Shown here in pieces: positions 33,746 to 46,730 of a DNA stretch of 64,000 bases. The DNA comes from Rhynchosporium graminicola. Taxonomy: Eukaryota > Ascomycota > Leotiomycetes > Helotiales > Ploettnerulaceae. The notes below the pieces were generated by a model. That model had not been told where the DNA came from. It did no database searches and worked only from the letters and a program-made list of their open reading frames with translations. Every line of letters begins with the position of its first letter. The first letter of the stretch is position 1. Where the stretch lies: contig FJUW01000006.1 in the NCBI GenBank assembly GCA_900074885.1, positions 1 through 64,000 on the forward strand, given 5' to 3'. A program made the translations under genes and the position numbers.

Positions 33746-34285
33746 CTTGAGGGGAAACGGGGGATGGTGGTGTCTTCTGCAATGTTGTGTGAGGTTATTG
33801 TTTGTAGTTATACGAGACCCAAAATCTGCTCAAACTTGGAAATTGCTCGAACCTAAAGTACGCCGGCTGAAGATGTGGTGAAAGCAGGTTGTTTGAGGCG
33901 GTGGTGAGAGGGGGAAATTGTTGGTCCACAAGGTCTCGTCGCGTCCCTGACCGCGCCTTCCAAGTCTTGGCAATTGAATTCAATAAAGGAAATCACGTGA
34001 CTATACGGCCAAGATCAGTGCGCTTCTCTTTGATACTTCATAATGGTGAATAACCGGCACTTCATAGTTTTACAGCGCCCCCGAATCAACGCAACACTTT
34101 TCCTTCTTTTGTTTCCTTTCGAGCGCGAAATTACGTGTAATAGAAAAGTCACACTTTCCAGCGGCTGCTATCGACAGGTCTCTGATCCATTCACCCAAGC
34201 ATCTCAAAGCAAGCTGACACGCGATCATCCAGTTCCTCTCGCGCATTTCGCCTTTCGAGTTCCGATCAATCGTACACTCTTTAAA
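33746..34285. promoter_or_regulatory. Shared upstream region of ASF1 and RNA14
   Basis: A 540-bp gap separates the two divergent start codons and must hold both promoters and 5' UTRs. No clear TATA box was seen. Confidence 0.5.
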
Positions 34286-37200
34286 ATGGCGGAGGAGGAT
34301 TTAGAGATAGCTCTCTTGCATCAGATGCAGGCTGGGCAAGATAGTATAGCTTGGGAAGATGAGGGCGCAAATGGGGCCGCAGAGGGCGAGCTACCTTCAA
34401 ATACTGAACATACAAACGAGCAAGAAGTCAAAAGAGAAAATGTTGCAGATGACCAAGTTCTTCGTGCTTTATCTCCTTCAGGATCTGCTGAGGAATCAGA
34501 TGACGAGGAATATGACCCAGCTTCTCTTTCTTCGTTACCCGCAATTACTGTCGCAGGTCAAGATGAATCAAGACCAAGTTCCACAAACTCAACTAGGAAA
34601 CCGAAGACTGTGGGAGGATTTATTGCCGATGATTCGGATGAAGAGTACGATGCAGATGCAGATGCAGCAACACCAGTGCAGCCTGTTGAGGGGTTGCAGC
34701 CAGCAGCAGCTAACAACTCTACTCGAGCTCTTTCTCCTTCTCCACTCCACAACTCTGTTACCCCGCAAGAATTGCAAACAGCTTCTGTGAATCAAGATGA
34801 TTTAGAGGCTGCGCAAACTTCATTCAAGCTTCCCGTGAACAACATTGCTTCTGGAGCTCCTACTTCTGTACCAACCTCATCATCACAGGCACTTACCTCT
34901 GCAGCTCCGACACAAGATGGATCACTTCCTAAGGCTCGGCTTCCACATGATCGAATTGGCCTACTTGAGGATCGAGTGAAGGAGGATCCCAGAGGGGATA
35001 TAGATGCTTGGGTGTCCTTGATCAGTGAGCACCGCAAGCGCAACAAACTTGACGATGCGCGTGCAGTATACGAGCGAGTCCTCAAAGTATTTCCTCAGGC
35101 CGTAAGTTATTCCTCTTCTTGGATGTACAATATCTAATATCGTGCAGGCCGAACTATGGGTTGCCTATACGGAGATGGAGTTAGAGAACGACAATTTCAG
35201 CGCTGCCGAGAACATATTTGGTAGATCTTTACTAACCGTCGCAAATGTCCAACTCTGGCTGGTCTACTTGAACTACATTCGACGCAGAAACGACCTTACC
35301 AACGACACCACTGGAACGGCTAGATCTACTGTCTCCCAATCTTATGATTTTGTCTTAGCCAACATTGGTATCGACAAAGATTCTGGTAGATTATGGCAGG
35401 ACTACATACAATTCATTCGAGGTGCCCCAGGCCAGATCGGCGGTAGCAGTTGGCAAGACCAGCAGAAGATGGACCAACTTCGCAAGGCTTACCAACGCGC
35501 TGTTAATGTCCCGATGTCTTCTTTGAACATTCTGTGGAAGGAATACGATCAGTTCGAGATGGGCCTAAACAAGATCACTGTAAGTTTCCAAACCCTTGTC
35601 CTAAGCATGGCAAGCTAATGTTTCTCAAGGGCCGTAAGTTTCTTCAAGAAAAGTCACCTTCGTACATGTCTGCCAGAAGTGCAAATACAGCACTGGAGTC
35701 TATCACCCGAAGCCTAAACAGAACTACCCTTCCAAAATTGCCTCCTGCTCCAGGGTTTGAGGGTGATCAAGACTACCTACAGCAAGTTCAGTTGTGGAAA
35801 GCCTGGATCTCGTGGGAGCAAGAAGATCCTCTCGTGTTGAAGGATGAGGAACCTGAACTCTACAAGCAGCGAGTCTTGTACACCTACAAGCAAGCCGTCA
35901 TGGCTCTGCGATTTTGGCCAGAGATCTGGGTTGAAGCAGCAGATTGGTGTTTTAACAACGGCATGGAGAAGGATGGAGACAGCTTCTTAAACGACGGCCT
36001 TCTAGCCAATCCCGAGAGCTGCTTAATGGCCTTCAAAAAAGCAGATCGTATTGAGTTTACATTGTCAACAGGCGAATCTGACAAGAGCTTGGCAGAGCGA
36101 GGTTCATTGGTCCGCGCGCCTTTCGATACCCTCTTGGATACGCTATACGAATTAGCCAAACAAGTCAAAATCCAAGAGAACGCCGAGCTGAAGAAGGTTG
36201 ACGAGACTCCGTATGTCGATGATATTGATGCTTCCATCAGAGCCATTACAAAGGCTGATGACGACGAGGATAACGATGCCGACGTCCAATACCAAGAAGC
36301 TGCCAAGGCTGCGAGACGCAAGGTGGTTCAAGAGACCTATGCTATGCAAACAGATCTTCTTTCTCGGACGATATCGTTTACGTGGATTGCACTCATGAGA
36401 GCTATGCGTCGAGTTCAAGGAAAAGGTTCTCCAAAGGATTCAGGCAAGGATGCCGTTGGTGGGTCGAGAAAGGTTTTTGCAGACGCTCGAGGTCGTGGAA
36501 AGCTTACCAGTGATGTTTATGTTGCTGCTGCTTTGATTGAGCACCACGTTTACAAAGACCCAGCCGGCACGAAGATCTTCGAGAGAGGGGCTAAATTGTT
36601 CCCGGAAGATGCAGGATTTACACTAGAATATCTTAAGCATCTGTTATCCATCGGCGATACCACAAGTAAGCTCCAATGTTCTTCAATGCGAGATAATGCT
36701 AACTCTTATACAGACGCACGAGTCACATTCCAAACCGTAGTTGGCCGATTGACTCAGAAGCCAGAGATGGTTTCTAAGGCTAAGCCACTTTACGCATATT
36801 TCCACAAGTATGAATCCCAGTATGGGGAGTTGTCTCAAATTGCCAAGTTAGAGCAACGAATGGCAGAGATATTCCCCGATGATCCAAAACTGTCTCAGTT
36901 TGCCGCACGATATAGCACAGAGGGGTTTGAGCCAACATGTATTCGTTTAGTTATTTCGCCGGCAACACAAACTCGGCCAAAGGGAGTGATGCAATCTATT
37001 GAACAACCCCAGCTTGTCATGCAAGTCAGTCCTCGACCTCAGTATGCACAGGAAGCCAGTCGCAGTCCAAGACCTCAGTACATCCAAACTACCAACTCAC
37101 CTAAGCGACCATTCCCAGTTGAAGATAACGATTCCGAGCTCAACCGGCCTCGTAAGCTGGCTCGGGGCGAGTCTCCACTAAAGGGAGCTGCTGGTCGACG

Positions 37201-37801
37201 ACTTGATCAACAGAAACGTCTTCAGCAAGGTACTCCCTCTTCTTGGAACGCACCTCCATTTGTGGTGCCTCGAGACATTACCTTCTTACTCAGCATCATT
37301 CCAAGAGCCGATCTATACTCGGCCACCAAGTTCAAGCCCGACGCTCTAGTACGCCTACTTCAAAATGCAATCGTCCCAGATTACAACACATGGAAGCAAG
37401 CAAAGGAGGAGTCTCAAGCTCCAGCCCCTCCAAGATATGGTAACAATACTTTTACTCTCAAGCAACCGAAATCCAAGAATCATCAGAGGTCCCAGAACCA
37501 GTTCCAGCCTAGTTCCAGCCAAATGCAGATGAGCGGCGGTAGTAGCCTTAGAAGTAACAGCTACCCTGTCCCGGAATATCGAAGTCTTCCTGCTCCTGTC
37601 AATTCGGGTGTTCTAAGCTGGAATAGGCGCATAGGAATGACTGCCGAACTTCCGGTGCCGCTAAGTCTCCAACAACTGCAGGCAACATCAGGAGTACTAA
37701 GTAGACCTGCTGATGGAAGCTATAACGGTTTGGAACCTGGATCTGGTAATAGGAAGCCTGCTGTCCCTCCTCGCCTTTGGTCGGCTGCTAGCTGGTATTG
37801 A
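34286..37801 (+). CDS. RNA14: mRNA 3'-end processing factor Rna14
   Basis: Exons are 34286-35101, 35148-35579, 35630-36665 and 36714-37801, giving 1123 aa; introns are 46-50 nt. The ATG at 34286 opens MAEEDLEIALLHQMQ; the frame is open back to 34043 but that part looks like leader. Residues 1-210 are acidic and Ser-rich. From DRIGLLEDRVKEDPRGDIDA onward the protein consists of HAT (half-a-TPR) repeats (AELWVAYTEMELENDNF, WKEYDQFEMGLNKIT, then YMSARSANTALESITR), followed by a Suf domain and a Pro/Gln/Ser-rich tail with KFKPDALVRLLQNAIVPD. Rna14 is the CstF-77 homolog: with Rna15 and Hrp1 it recognises the cleavage and polyadenylation signal in nuclear pre-mRNA. Identification is firm. Confidence 0.93.
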
Positions 37802-39912
37802 AAGTTGGTTGAACACTTTTGCTGACTTGGGGTTGTGATCAGGTTATTACGGTCGATAGGTTAGCCCGATGGTTTTGGTTTTGCTTGCCGAAAACTGTGC
37901 CTCACGGACGGCTTTCTTAATACAGCAGCGAACACGGTGTACTTCTTCACGTCACACCAAGCCGGATTGGACGATAATAGGCGGGAACACAAATGAAAGC
38001 GGGGTGATTGGGTAGGACTCCACATGTAACATAGGGTAGGGAAGGTCATGGTAATGGAGGGATTTTCATTGCGGAAAAGAAAAGGGGAAGTGACGTCCTC
38101 AAGCTCATTTCATATGTCCTTCTATGTCATGATATTGGGGCGGAGCTTTACTTGGAACTCTCAAAAACAGGCCGGAGCCTTGACTCTATTGGGATGGATG
38201 CATGTATGGCGTTCGGGATGCCGGTAATCAGTCAAAGATAGACGAAAAGCCGAGTGTATCATAAGGCTATGCTTGCCACACAACGATAATGCAATGGTAA
38301 AAGCATTGCATCCTCGTCCTTTCTCTCTTGTAACTTCAGTGTTTTATTCTGTGTACACGCGTTTGATAATTTATGATTGATCTATTACTTGCGTGTTTGA
38401 TTTCGAGCAACTTTGCCACACTAATCTGCCACTAAGTGTGCTTCATCTTTGTCTTCCCGCTCTCCCTTGACCTGGGACTTCGATTCAGAGCCTCAACTTC
38501 AATGTTACGAGGCCAGGTCCCGGCATTCGTTGAGCTGGGCTCGATGCAACTTCTTATGTGATCAATGGATTGTTAGTAATGTCCCACCCATCGTGCGGCA
38601 TTGGTAGGTATAAGGATCTTTGTACGCACCCGTTGTTCAATGATCTTTACCCTCTCCTCTCCTATCTCCAAGTGGGAAATTGAAAAACTGTTTGCAGTAC
38701 CAGATCTAGTATCTCCTGTTGCGCTGAAGACGATTACACTTACTTCACTGCTAGTGCTGCTGCCTAGCTAGCTGTCTCCCTCATCCAATTCAACTTGACG
38801 TGTATGGAGACAGTACTGGTCTTCATTAGCTCGTTGGCTACAGCTGGGAAGTTCCTAGCGGCTCTGTTGTTCTTTCTGCCTTCTTGCTAAGATGGACCCG
38901 ATATTCAAGACCTCAGCTGGGATGTAGTGAGGTACTGAAAGTCATTTCCGATGCTGCCCAAGTAGGGATATGGTTACGGGAGCTGTTCACATAGCAATAT
39001 AAAAAGACCCAGAATCACATGAGAGAGTGCTATGTTAACTGATTGAATCAAGTTGATTGAGGTTGGAAAGACACAAAGCTGTTTTGATTTCAGTTCCATT
39101 CCATCCTTTCACCAATGCCAATCCCACGCCATCATTCCCTTCGATCCTCGGACCCGACCAATCTTTCCTGCACTCCTCAGTCTCCCACCCCACAAAAGTT
39201 AGCCGAATCAGGCAGAACATCAACAACTCACCGGGAAAGTACTGCCCTTACCGCCAAGGCCAACGGAGAACGCTGCCTACCTAGGACCTCTCCCTCTGCT
39301 CGCACACAATTCCTTCCTTCCTTCCTCAACCTCGTCACCACAACCTCTTCTTCTCCTCATTCGTCAACACTTGTACCTATTCTAATTGAGCACTCGCAGT
39401 CCTTGAGTAAGTCTTTCTTCTCTTCAATCTTGCTTCTGGCGGTACAATTGAAGCATGTTTGTATGTTTGTTTGGCTTGCTTGCTTGTTTGTTTGGGGGTG
39501 GTGATGACCTCGGTTCGATGTCGATCTAGGTCTGCCTCCTCGGTGGCTGCAGAGAAAAATACTTCATTCTGCCTTGATCTTGCTTGGGAATGGATTGGTG
39601 TTGCGCCATTGGAACAGCTTGCTAATTGTGTTTGTTCACTCATAGGTCTGTGTCCCAACATCGCGTTGTCCTTTGTGTCAACGAGCAATCTTGAACTTCA
39701 CCTGTATGTTTCCTTTCCTGCATACCTCTATGCCATTATGCATCTCTCTTCGATTGGCCTGCCGTAGCAATCGTTGCTTCGTGGGGCTGCTTGACGATAC
39801 CCCCGGCAATCTGGGGTATACTCGTAACCTCAAACTTTGTTGACATCGTGGCCTAACTTCTTGCTGACCTCTTCCCCTTACAGAAGTCTACCAAGAAAAA
39901 CGTTCCATAACC
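37802..39912. other. Intergenic and probable long 5' leader of the Argonaute gene
   Basis: No gene is supported in these 2.1 kb. From about 39050 the sequence is C/T-rich with CTTCCTTCCTTC and TTGCTTGCTTGTTTGT runs, typical of a fungal 5' UTR, and several short upstream frames lie there (for example 39115-39504). A small perfect inverted repeat, ATGCAAT/ATTGCAT, sits at 38289-38311. Confidence 0.4.
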
Positions 39913-42900
39913 ATGGCCGGCGGAGCTGGACGCCAGCGTGCTGGTGACAGCAACGGCAATGGTAATAGCAGTAACAGCAATGGCCAGTATCAGGGTGGTC
40001 CGCCACAGCAATATCAACTGTATCAACCTCAAGGCCCTGTCAATTCTTCAACTATGCCACCATCAAAGCCTCGATCCGGAGGTTTTGATGGTCCTGGTGA
40101 GAACAACAGAGGTCAAAACAGAGGTCCCGGTGTTAACCAAGGCCCCGGCGGAAATCAAGGTCCACCTCCTGGTTATGGACACTCGAATCAAGGTTCACAA
40201 TCAGGTACTCCCCTTGGTACCCCTATTCTGTCACCCCGTATCCCTCAATTGCAGATGCAAAGCTTCCCTCAAGGTTCTCCTAGAGGCTCGCCCATGCTGA
40301 TGCAAGCAGGTTTATCAGGTACTCCAGGATGCAATACCCCCCAAGGTAATCAACCAAATACCCCCGGTCGCAACAACCCTCAAAAAGGTCCTGCTCAGCA
40401 GTACATGCAGCAAGGTCCCCCACAAAATGTGCAACCTGGCTCCGGTAATCAGCCTCAAGGCCAGCGTGGTCCAAACCCATTCGGTCCCGGCATGGGCTTC
40501 GATCCTGCTCGTCCTGCTGTACCGAAGGAGAAGGTCATCACTAATACTCGTATTGAGCTGCCACCTGATGCATACAAGCTGAATGGTTCCGAAGTAAGTC
40601 CTGCTCTTTCGTTGATATGTTTCGTCATGCTGTCTTCGTATCTTGGTTGTGGTGCTTGAGATGCATGATGGAGAGACTGTCCCACTCAATGGATTCACCA
40701 TCGGTACCCTCGATATTTTTGAGGTGGAACTTGCGCTGACTGTTAACTGCGATTGCTTTGAGTGAGAAGTCTACTCATGGTAGTTTTCGTCAGCTGGCTG
40801 TAACATCCTTCCCTTTCTAGCTTCAAGCTGCAATTCTTCAAGCTCAATCAGCTTAATTGACTATTCACTACTCCATTCGCAACATGTACCCCTCTTTCTT
40901 CCCTCCATTCCTTCCCAATCCAGCCCGAATAATCAATCCATCAACAGCACTCTTCCACGTGGAAGAAGTATGCTAGAGCCTCGACTCTCCCCCTCCCCCC
41001 TACCTATAAGGACCCCCCTCCTCTTCCACCAAACAACTCTTCTTCCACGCACACAATAACTCTTCTTCTATCCTTGCTCCCAAGCATACTTCCAACCACT
41101 TTCATACAAGCATACATACAACAACAACCAACAACTGCAAGTCTCTTGACCAGTTGATCCTTGCAGCTGCTGAGTTTGACTTCAACACCAAACACATCCC
41201 TCATCCATATCTATCTCTTCATTTCTACTCCCCTCAACTCATCCATTTCTCAACTTACACTCACCTTCTCTCCATCACTCATCATGGAGCCCATGAACTT
41301 TCGAGTCGGCCGTGAAGCTGACGATTCGCCCAAGTACGATTTCCCCAACCAGCTTCCTCTCCGTAACAATAACTTCAACACCACTGGTAAGGCTGTCACC
41401 ATTAAGGTCAACCAGTTCAAGATCACCGATTGGTACCATGGTGATATCCAGCAATATGATGTAAGTATTCACCCTTTTTCACCGTCCCCTACCCAGATTC
41501 TCACTTGACCTCACGTTGGGAGCTTTTTGAGTTGAGCTCAGTGCTAAGTTCGGTTCAACATTCTTGATACCCACATCAGCAAATCCACTCCAATGGCTCT
41601 ATTCTCACTTTCATGACCTTTCACTGATTTAGATCCAGATCAACATTGGCAATGGCGCTGAGAAGCGTGGCAAGATCATGGCCGTTTGGAAGTCGAAGGC
41701 AGTTCAAGAGAAGCTTCGCGCTTCCTTCCCTCCCGGTGCCCAGTATCTTTGGGATGGCAATAAGCTTGCTTGGTATTTTTTATTCTCTAAGCATTTTTTA
41801 ATCCCATCTCTAACCTCCACAGGTCCCGATACAAGATCGGTGAGCTCCGCATCACTGTTGACTTTGACCACGAGAAGGGTCGTACTCCTCGCCCTGATAG
41901 AGAGGCCGACAAGGTCTTTTGTATCATCAGACCAACCAGCACCATTCGCATGGCTGCCATCAAAGCCTATTTGAGCCAGACAATCCAGTTCGACAAGGCT
42001 ATTCTGGACGCCATCAGTAAATTATCCCCCATTCCTTGCATTGGACATTTTCTGACTCTATTTAGCCTTCCTTGACCACTGCATGCGCCAAGGTCCATCT
42101 GAGCAGTATACTATGATCAAGCGCAGCTTCTTCAGCCGTGGTACTACCAGCCACCAATTGGACAATGTCGTTGTTGCCATGAAGGGTGTCTACACCTCTA
42201 TCCGTCTCTGCAGTGTAAGCCCCTCCCCCCTTTACCCCTTTACCATCATATGCACTGCTAATTTCTCCAAGCCTAATTCTTCTGTTGGCCCTCCAGGTAC
42301 TGGCTTGGCTTTGAATGTTGATGTTGCCAATGGTACCTTCTGGGCTGCCCAAGATGTTCACCAAGCTGCTCGCAACTATTGCAACCAGCGCAACCGTCAG
42401 CTCTCTTACACTGTCTTCCGTGATCTCCTCCTTCCCATCAAGGATGGAAAGGGTGGTTGGGTTAAGTCGGAGGACTTCAAGAATCTTGCCAAGTTTGTCA
42501 AGCTGAAGTTCATCGTCAAGCACCGTGGCAAGAATGATGGTAAGCTCTTCCCCCAATTCCCTTTCTTCAGTCCAATTCAAGCCTTTGACTAACTCCCAAT
42601 CAGACAAGAAGGAATACTCTATCAAGAAGTTTACCTTCGAGAAGGGCGACAAGTACTCAAACACCGGTGCCAACGCCAAGAACACCTTCTTCAAGTACAA
42701 GGACCGTGCCAACAATACTGAGAAGGATATCTCGGTCTTTGATTACTTCAAGAAGATCTACAACTATGAGCTACAATTCTGGTATCTTCCTCTGATCGTC
42801 ACTGACAGATCTGGCATGTTCCCTATGGAGTTGTGCACCATCTGTCCAAATCAGAGATACAACTTCAAGTTGTCTCCGGATCAGGTAAGCTTTGTCTCCT

Positions 42901-44764
42901 TTCAACCCCAAACAAAGCAGCTGCTAATGTCTCCAGACCGCCAACATGATCAAGTTTGCCGTTACCCGACCAAAGGAGCGCATTCAATCCATCGAGCACG
43001 GTGTTAACATGCTGAAGTGGCATGAGGATCGTTACTTGAAGCACTTTGAAATCAAGGTCAACCCCCATATGACTGAGGTATTTGCCACTTCCAAAAATTG
43101 CTTTGATTCACACTAATATTTCAAAGACTGCTGCTCGTATCCTTCCAAACCCTGAGATCCAGTTTGATAGAGCCAAGCTCAATCCTGGTACCGCAGGACG
43201 CTGGGACCTCCGTGGTAAGAAGTTCTTGCTTCCCAACCCAGAGCCTCTTAAGTCCTGGGCTTTCGTTGTTGTTGGCAATTGTATTCCAGATGCAAACGTC
43301 CGTAACTTCATCAATGTCTTCGTCCAAACCTACACTGGTCATGGTGGTAGGATTACCAACAAGAACCCGCTCATCTACAGACAAAACCAGAACGAGGATC
43401 TGCCAACTCTGGTGGGAAATTCTCGTCGTGCTTGCGGTGATGCGGCCAAGGCTCTCCCTCAGATCTTGTTCTACATCCTCCCAGGTCGCGATTCCTTCAT
43501 GTATGAGCGCCTAAAGAAGAATTCCGAGTGCCGCTTTGGATTGATGTCTCAATGTAAGTTCTCCTTAGATCTTGTTCTTGGGACTTTACTAATTCAATTA
43601 GGTCTGAACGTTGCTCATGTCAACAAGGCCCAGCCTCAGTACTGCTCAAATGTCTGCATGAAGGTCAACGCCAAGCTTGGTGGTACTACCTCAAAGATCG
43701 TCACCCCCAAGGGCTTCTTCCAACGTCCTACTATGATCATTGGTATGTCTCCTCTCTTCTTCTCCTTGAACTTTACTAACTGGTTTCAGGCGCCGATGTC
43801 TCTCATCCTGGTCCTGGTAGTCCACAGGCCTCTATGGCTGCAGTCACTATGTCTTTTGACAGAGATTGCTGCCGATACGCTGCTGCAGTTCAGACCAACG
43901 GTTACCGTGTTGAAATGATCACTCCAGCCAACATCAATCAAATGATCATTCCCTACGTCAAGAAGTGGATGTCAGTTGTCGGTGGTGGTAATCTTCCTCA
44001 ACACATCTACTACTTCCGTGATGGAGTATCCGAGGGTCAATACTCCCACGTTCTCAACCAGGAGGTTGCAGACATGAAGAAGTGTATGGCTGATGCTTTT
44101 GGTCCTCAAACCCAAAACGTAAGTCAATTCCATCTCAGAGAAACATTCGTGCTTACAAGATTCAGATCAAATGGACTGTTACGGTCTGCACTAAGCGCCA
44201 TCACATCCGCTTCTTCCCCAAGGCCAATGACAATGCCGCTGCTGATCGCAATGCCAATTCGCTTCCCGGTACATTGGTTGAGAAGGACATTACTCATCCC
44301 TACGAGAATGACTTCTACCTCTGCGCCCATGCGGCTATCCAGGGTACTGCTCGCCCCGTTCATTACCATATCCTTTTGGATGAGGCAAACGTTCCTACGA
44401 ACGATTTTCAGAAGATGGTCTATCAGTTCTCGTACCAGTACATGCGCTCTACTACTCCAGTCTCCTTGTGTAAGTCTTCAATTTATTCTCTTGCTTTCAT
44501 CTCTAATTTTCAATAGTCCCCGCCATCTACTACGCTCATCTTGCATCTAACCGTGCTCGTGCTCATGAGTCTCGCCCAGCTTCTGATGGTCCTCGTGGCG
44601 GTCAGAAGTTTGAGGAGCGTCGTGGAGATAAGGCTACTACTCAGGACGGTACCTCTAACACTGGCTCCAACAACCAGACCGAGGCTGCTCCACTCTTGCC
44701 CATTGGTAATGCGGACGCCGAGGAGATTATGTGGAAGATCCGCAGTGGTATGTGGTACATCTAA
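39913..44764 (+). CDS. Argonaute (QDE-2/Ago-type) protein
   Basis: Thirteen exons give 1148 aa: 39913-40593, 41290-41460, 41633-41772, 41823-42016, 42066-42212, 42297-42539, 42604-42884, 42937-43077, 43127-43553, 43602-43742, 43790-44118, 44166-44469, 44517-44764. Exon 1 encodes a Gly/Gln/Asn/Pro-rich extension of 227 aa. The N domain (NTTGKAVTIKVNQFKI), linker 1 (TGLALNVDVANGTFW), PAZ (YELQFWYLPLIVTD), Mid (QNEDLPTLVGNSR, then QILFYILPGRDSFMYERLK) and PIWI follow. PIWI keeps a full slicer tetrad: Asp858 (GADVSHP), Glu897 (YRVEMI), Asp933 (FRDGVSEGQ) and His in VHYHILLDE. It should bind small RNAs and cleave targets. The weakest junction is the roughly 700-nt first intron; the donor of exon 5 (A|GTGTAA) is also unusual. 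Confidence 0.92.
40990..41283 (+). promoter_or_regulatory. Putative internal promoter of the Argonaute gene
   Basis: Inside the long first intron lies a C-rich stretch followed by TATAAG at 41005-41010, then about 270 bp of C/T- and CA-rich sequence resembling a fungal 5' UTR, ending at an in-frame ATG (41284, context ATC ATG G) six bases before the proposed exon 2. Transcription from here would give an Argonaute lacking the 227-residue low-complexity extension. This is inference from composition. Confidence 0.4.
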
Positions 44765-46730
44765 GTACAGCACATTGCTCTTTTTGCGGGTTCTCCTTTC
44801 TAGATTCTTCACCAAACTTCTGTTCTTACTTTGCTCTTTATCCTCTTGATCATTAAGATCCTTGGCTGTCAGCATCTTCCCTTGCCTGCGAATCTCGAAA
44901 CCTTCTTAATGAAGGCCGAATATGGCGGATCGATGGTTGCTTTTCTGCGGACCTGTTTCATTATTTTCGGGTCTGATAGAGGCATATGGAAACCTGGATG
45001 TCTATGGTGCGGAATTATGGGAAATGATTGATGATGACTGCTGACAACGATGAAACCTCAAACTGGGAGAAACCTCAAACTGGGAACCCCGGTTCTGCGA
45101 TGGTTTACATAGCAATGCAATGAGCTTACAAATATTTGGTCTTAATCTTGAGCGACTTTTGACTGTGAGAGGTGATGGATGGTTAGGCTTTGAACTGAGT
45201 TTTTGAGCTTCGCTTACTTCTGTAGCTTTGGACTTGATTCTGAATAGAGGGTTCTAACTCTGACTCTCAGGTTTTCCAGATCTGGAGATAGAGATTATTA
45301 CTTTTATTGCATCCTTCTCAGAAGCTGGTAGACATTCATGATCTCCTCATTCTCGTTTGAAGAAGCTCTCACAGCAGTAAACGCAGCATTCATTGCTACA
45401 TAAATACAGAAGAACATACTTTTATCCTCTTTCTGGGAATCCATACTCTGCTCATTACCTTGCCTCTTTCTCTTTTAATAAGTCGTCGTATGTTCTACTT
45501 GGTATGTTTTGGATACAGTATGTAGATGATTGTAGTGCTTGATGACTATTGGAGGTTTTTGTGTGGGGGTAGTATTCTTGGGTTGGGAATCAGGGGGCGA
45601 GTAGATGAGTTAGGCGAGTATTGGAGGGGTGGGAGGGAAGGTATGGGAAGGGAAGGGAAGGAGAGAAAGGAGTGGGTGATAGGATGTGGGATTGAAAGGG
45701 CACTAAATTGGATTGGGAATGTGGTGTCATGACTCAGGGAGAAAGGAGAGAGGAGGAAGTGGGGAGGAAGTGGAGGAAGTAGATGGGTGAGCGAAGAAAG
45801 TTATGAGAGGAGAGGATCAAATGAGCAAAGCAGCAGCAAGGGAGGGAATATTGAAAGGTGGCATTTGAAGTTGGCAAGTATAAGTGCCTTGGTTTGGTTG
45901 AAAGGGATCGGTGGTGTGAAAAAGAAGTTTAGACGAGGAGGAGGTTTTTAGATGGGGTTGAGAGGGGGGTACGATGTTTGGGAATGGTGGATCTGAGGGA
46001 GGGAGGACGAGGGGAGGAGAGGGGGAGGAAATGGAAGTGAGGGAGGCGGAGGGAGGTGGAGATGGAGGGAAAGATATGATGGTTTGAGGACGGTGGACAG
46101 TGCGACGTAGATAGTGGGAGGTTGAAGTAGCAGAAGGAAGTGACTTTGATTTGATTTGATTTGATTTAAAAAGGGCAAAAGTTGAAGAGAGAGAATATCG
46201 TCTGAAGAACTTGCCTGCCATTTGGCATTTCACGGCTTGCACATAGTATATCTTGAGAGTTGGATAGTCTTTGATTCATACTGTGTTTCATGTACTGCTT
46301 TGAGTTATGAATTTGCAAAGAGAGGAAATCGACGTAGAGGTGTGTGTTGGAAATATGTATTAGAGTTGATGATTGAGTGTTGATATCTAGCTGGGGCATA
46401 GGTAGATTGGGGGATGGAGAAGTTTTGGCTGTCTATAATAGGGACTGGAGATGGAGACTCCAAGGATTCTTTGCATGGATTTGGGTTGAAGCTCGGATTT
46501 AGGTGTGAAGAGAATTTTGGTAAGCTTTGAACATGTTCCATGGAAATAGTTTCATGTCGATGTCACAAGCACAAGAAGATGAAGGAATAGGAACGATAAG
46601 TTTTGAGAATAGAGAACTTGTATTCTAAGGTTCTCATGTGAAGCAACTCAACACAGAGACTTCCTACAGATCGAACAATCTGTCTATTATCTTCACTACA
46701 TCCCCTTATTAAATGGGGAGATCCTACAAC
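44765..46730. other. Intergenic with strand-asymmetric purine tract
   Basis: No gene is supported between the convergent Argonaute and NOP9 genes. From about 45570 to 46080 the plus strand is mostly G and A, with GGGAAGGGAAGGGAAGG-type runs and a G-quadruplex motif at 45997-46025. Four TTTGA units follow at about 46147-46167. On the minus strand this equals a long pyrimidine-rich stretch, like a fungal promoter or 5' UTR, and a 141-codon frame (46242-45817) of low complexity, which I do not call as a gene. Confidence 0.5.

Noticed and set aside
34043..34285. 81-codon N-terminal extension of RNA14
   Set aside because: Sequence looks like leader; MAEEDLEIALLHQ at 34286 is the expected Rna14 start.
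38289..38311. Perfect 7-bp inverted repeat ATGCAAT/ATTGCAT, considered as part of a tRNA
   Set aside because: No B box, acceptor stem or terminator nearby.
39115..39504. 129-codon frame upstream of the Argonaute gene
   Set aside because: Made of pyrimidine-rich leader-type sequence with low complexity; more likely 5' UTR with upstream frames.
45817..46242. 141-codon minus-strand frame rich in Pro and Ser
   Set aside because: It is the complement of the purine tract and its composition follows from that skew alone.
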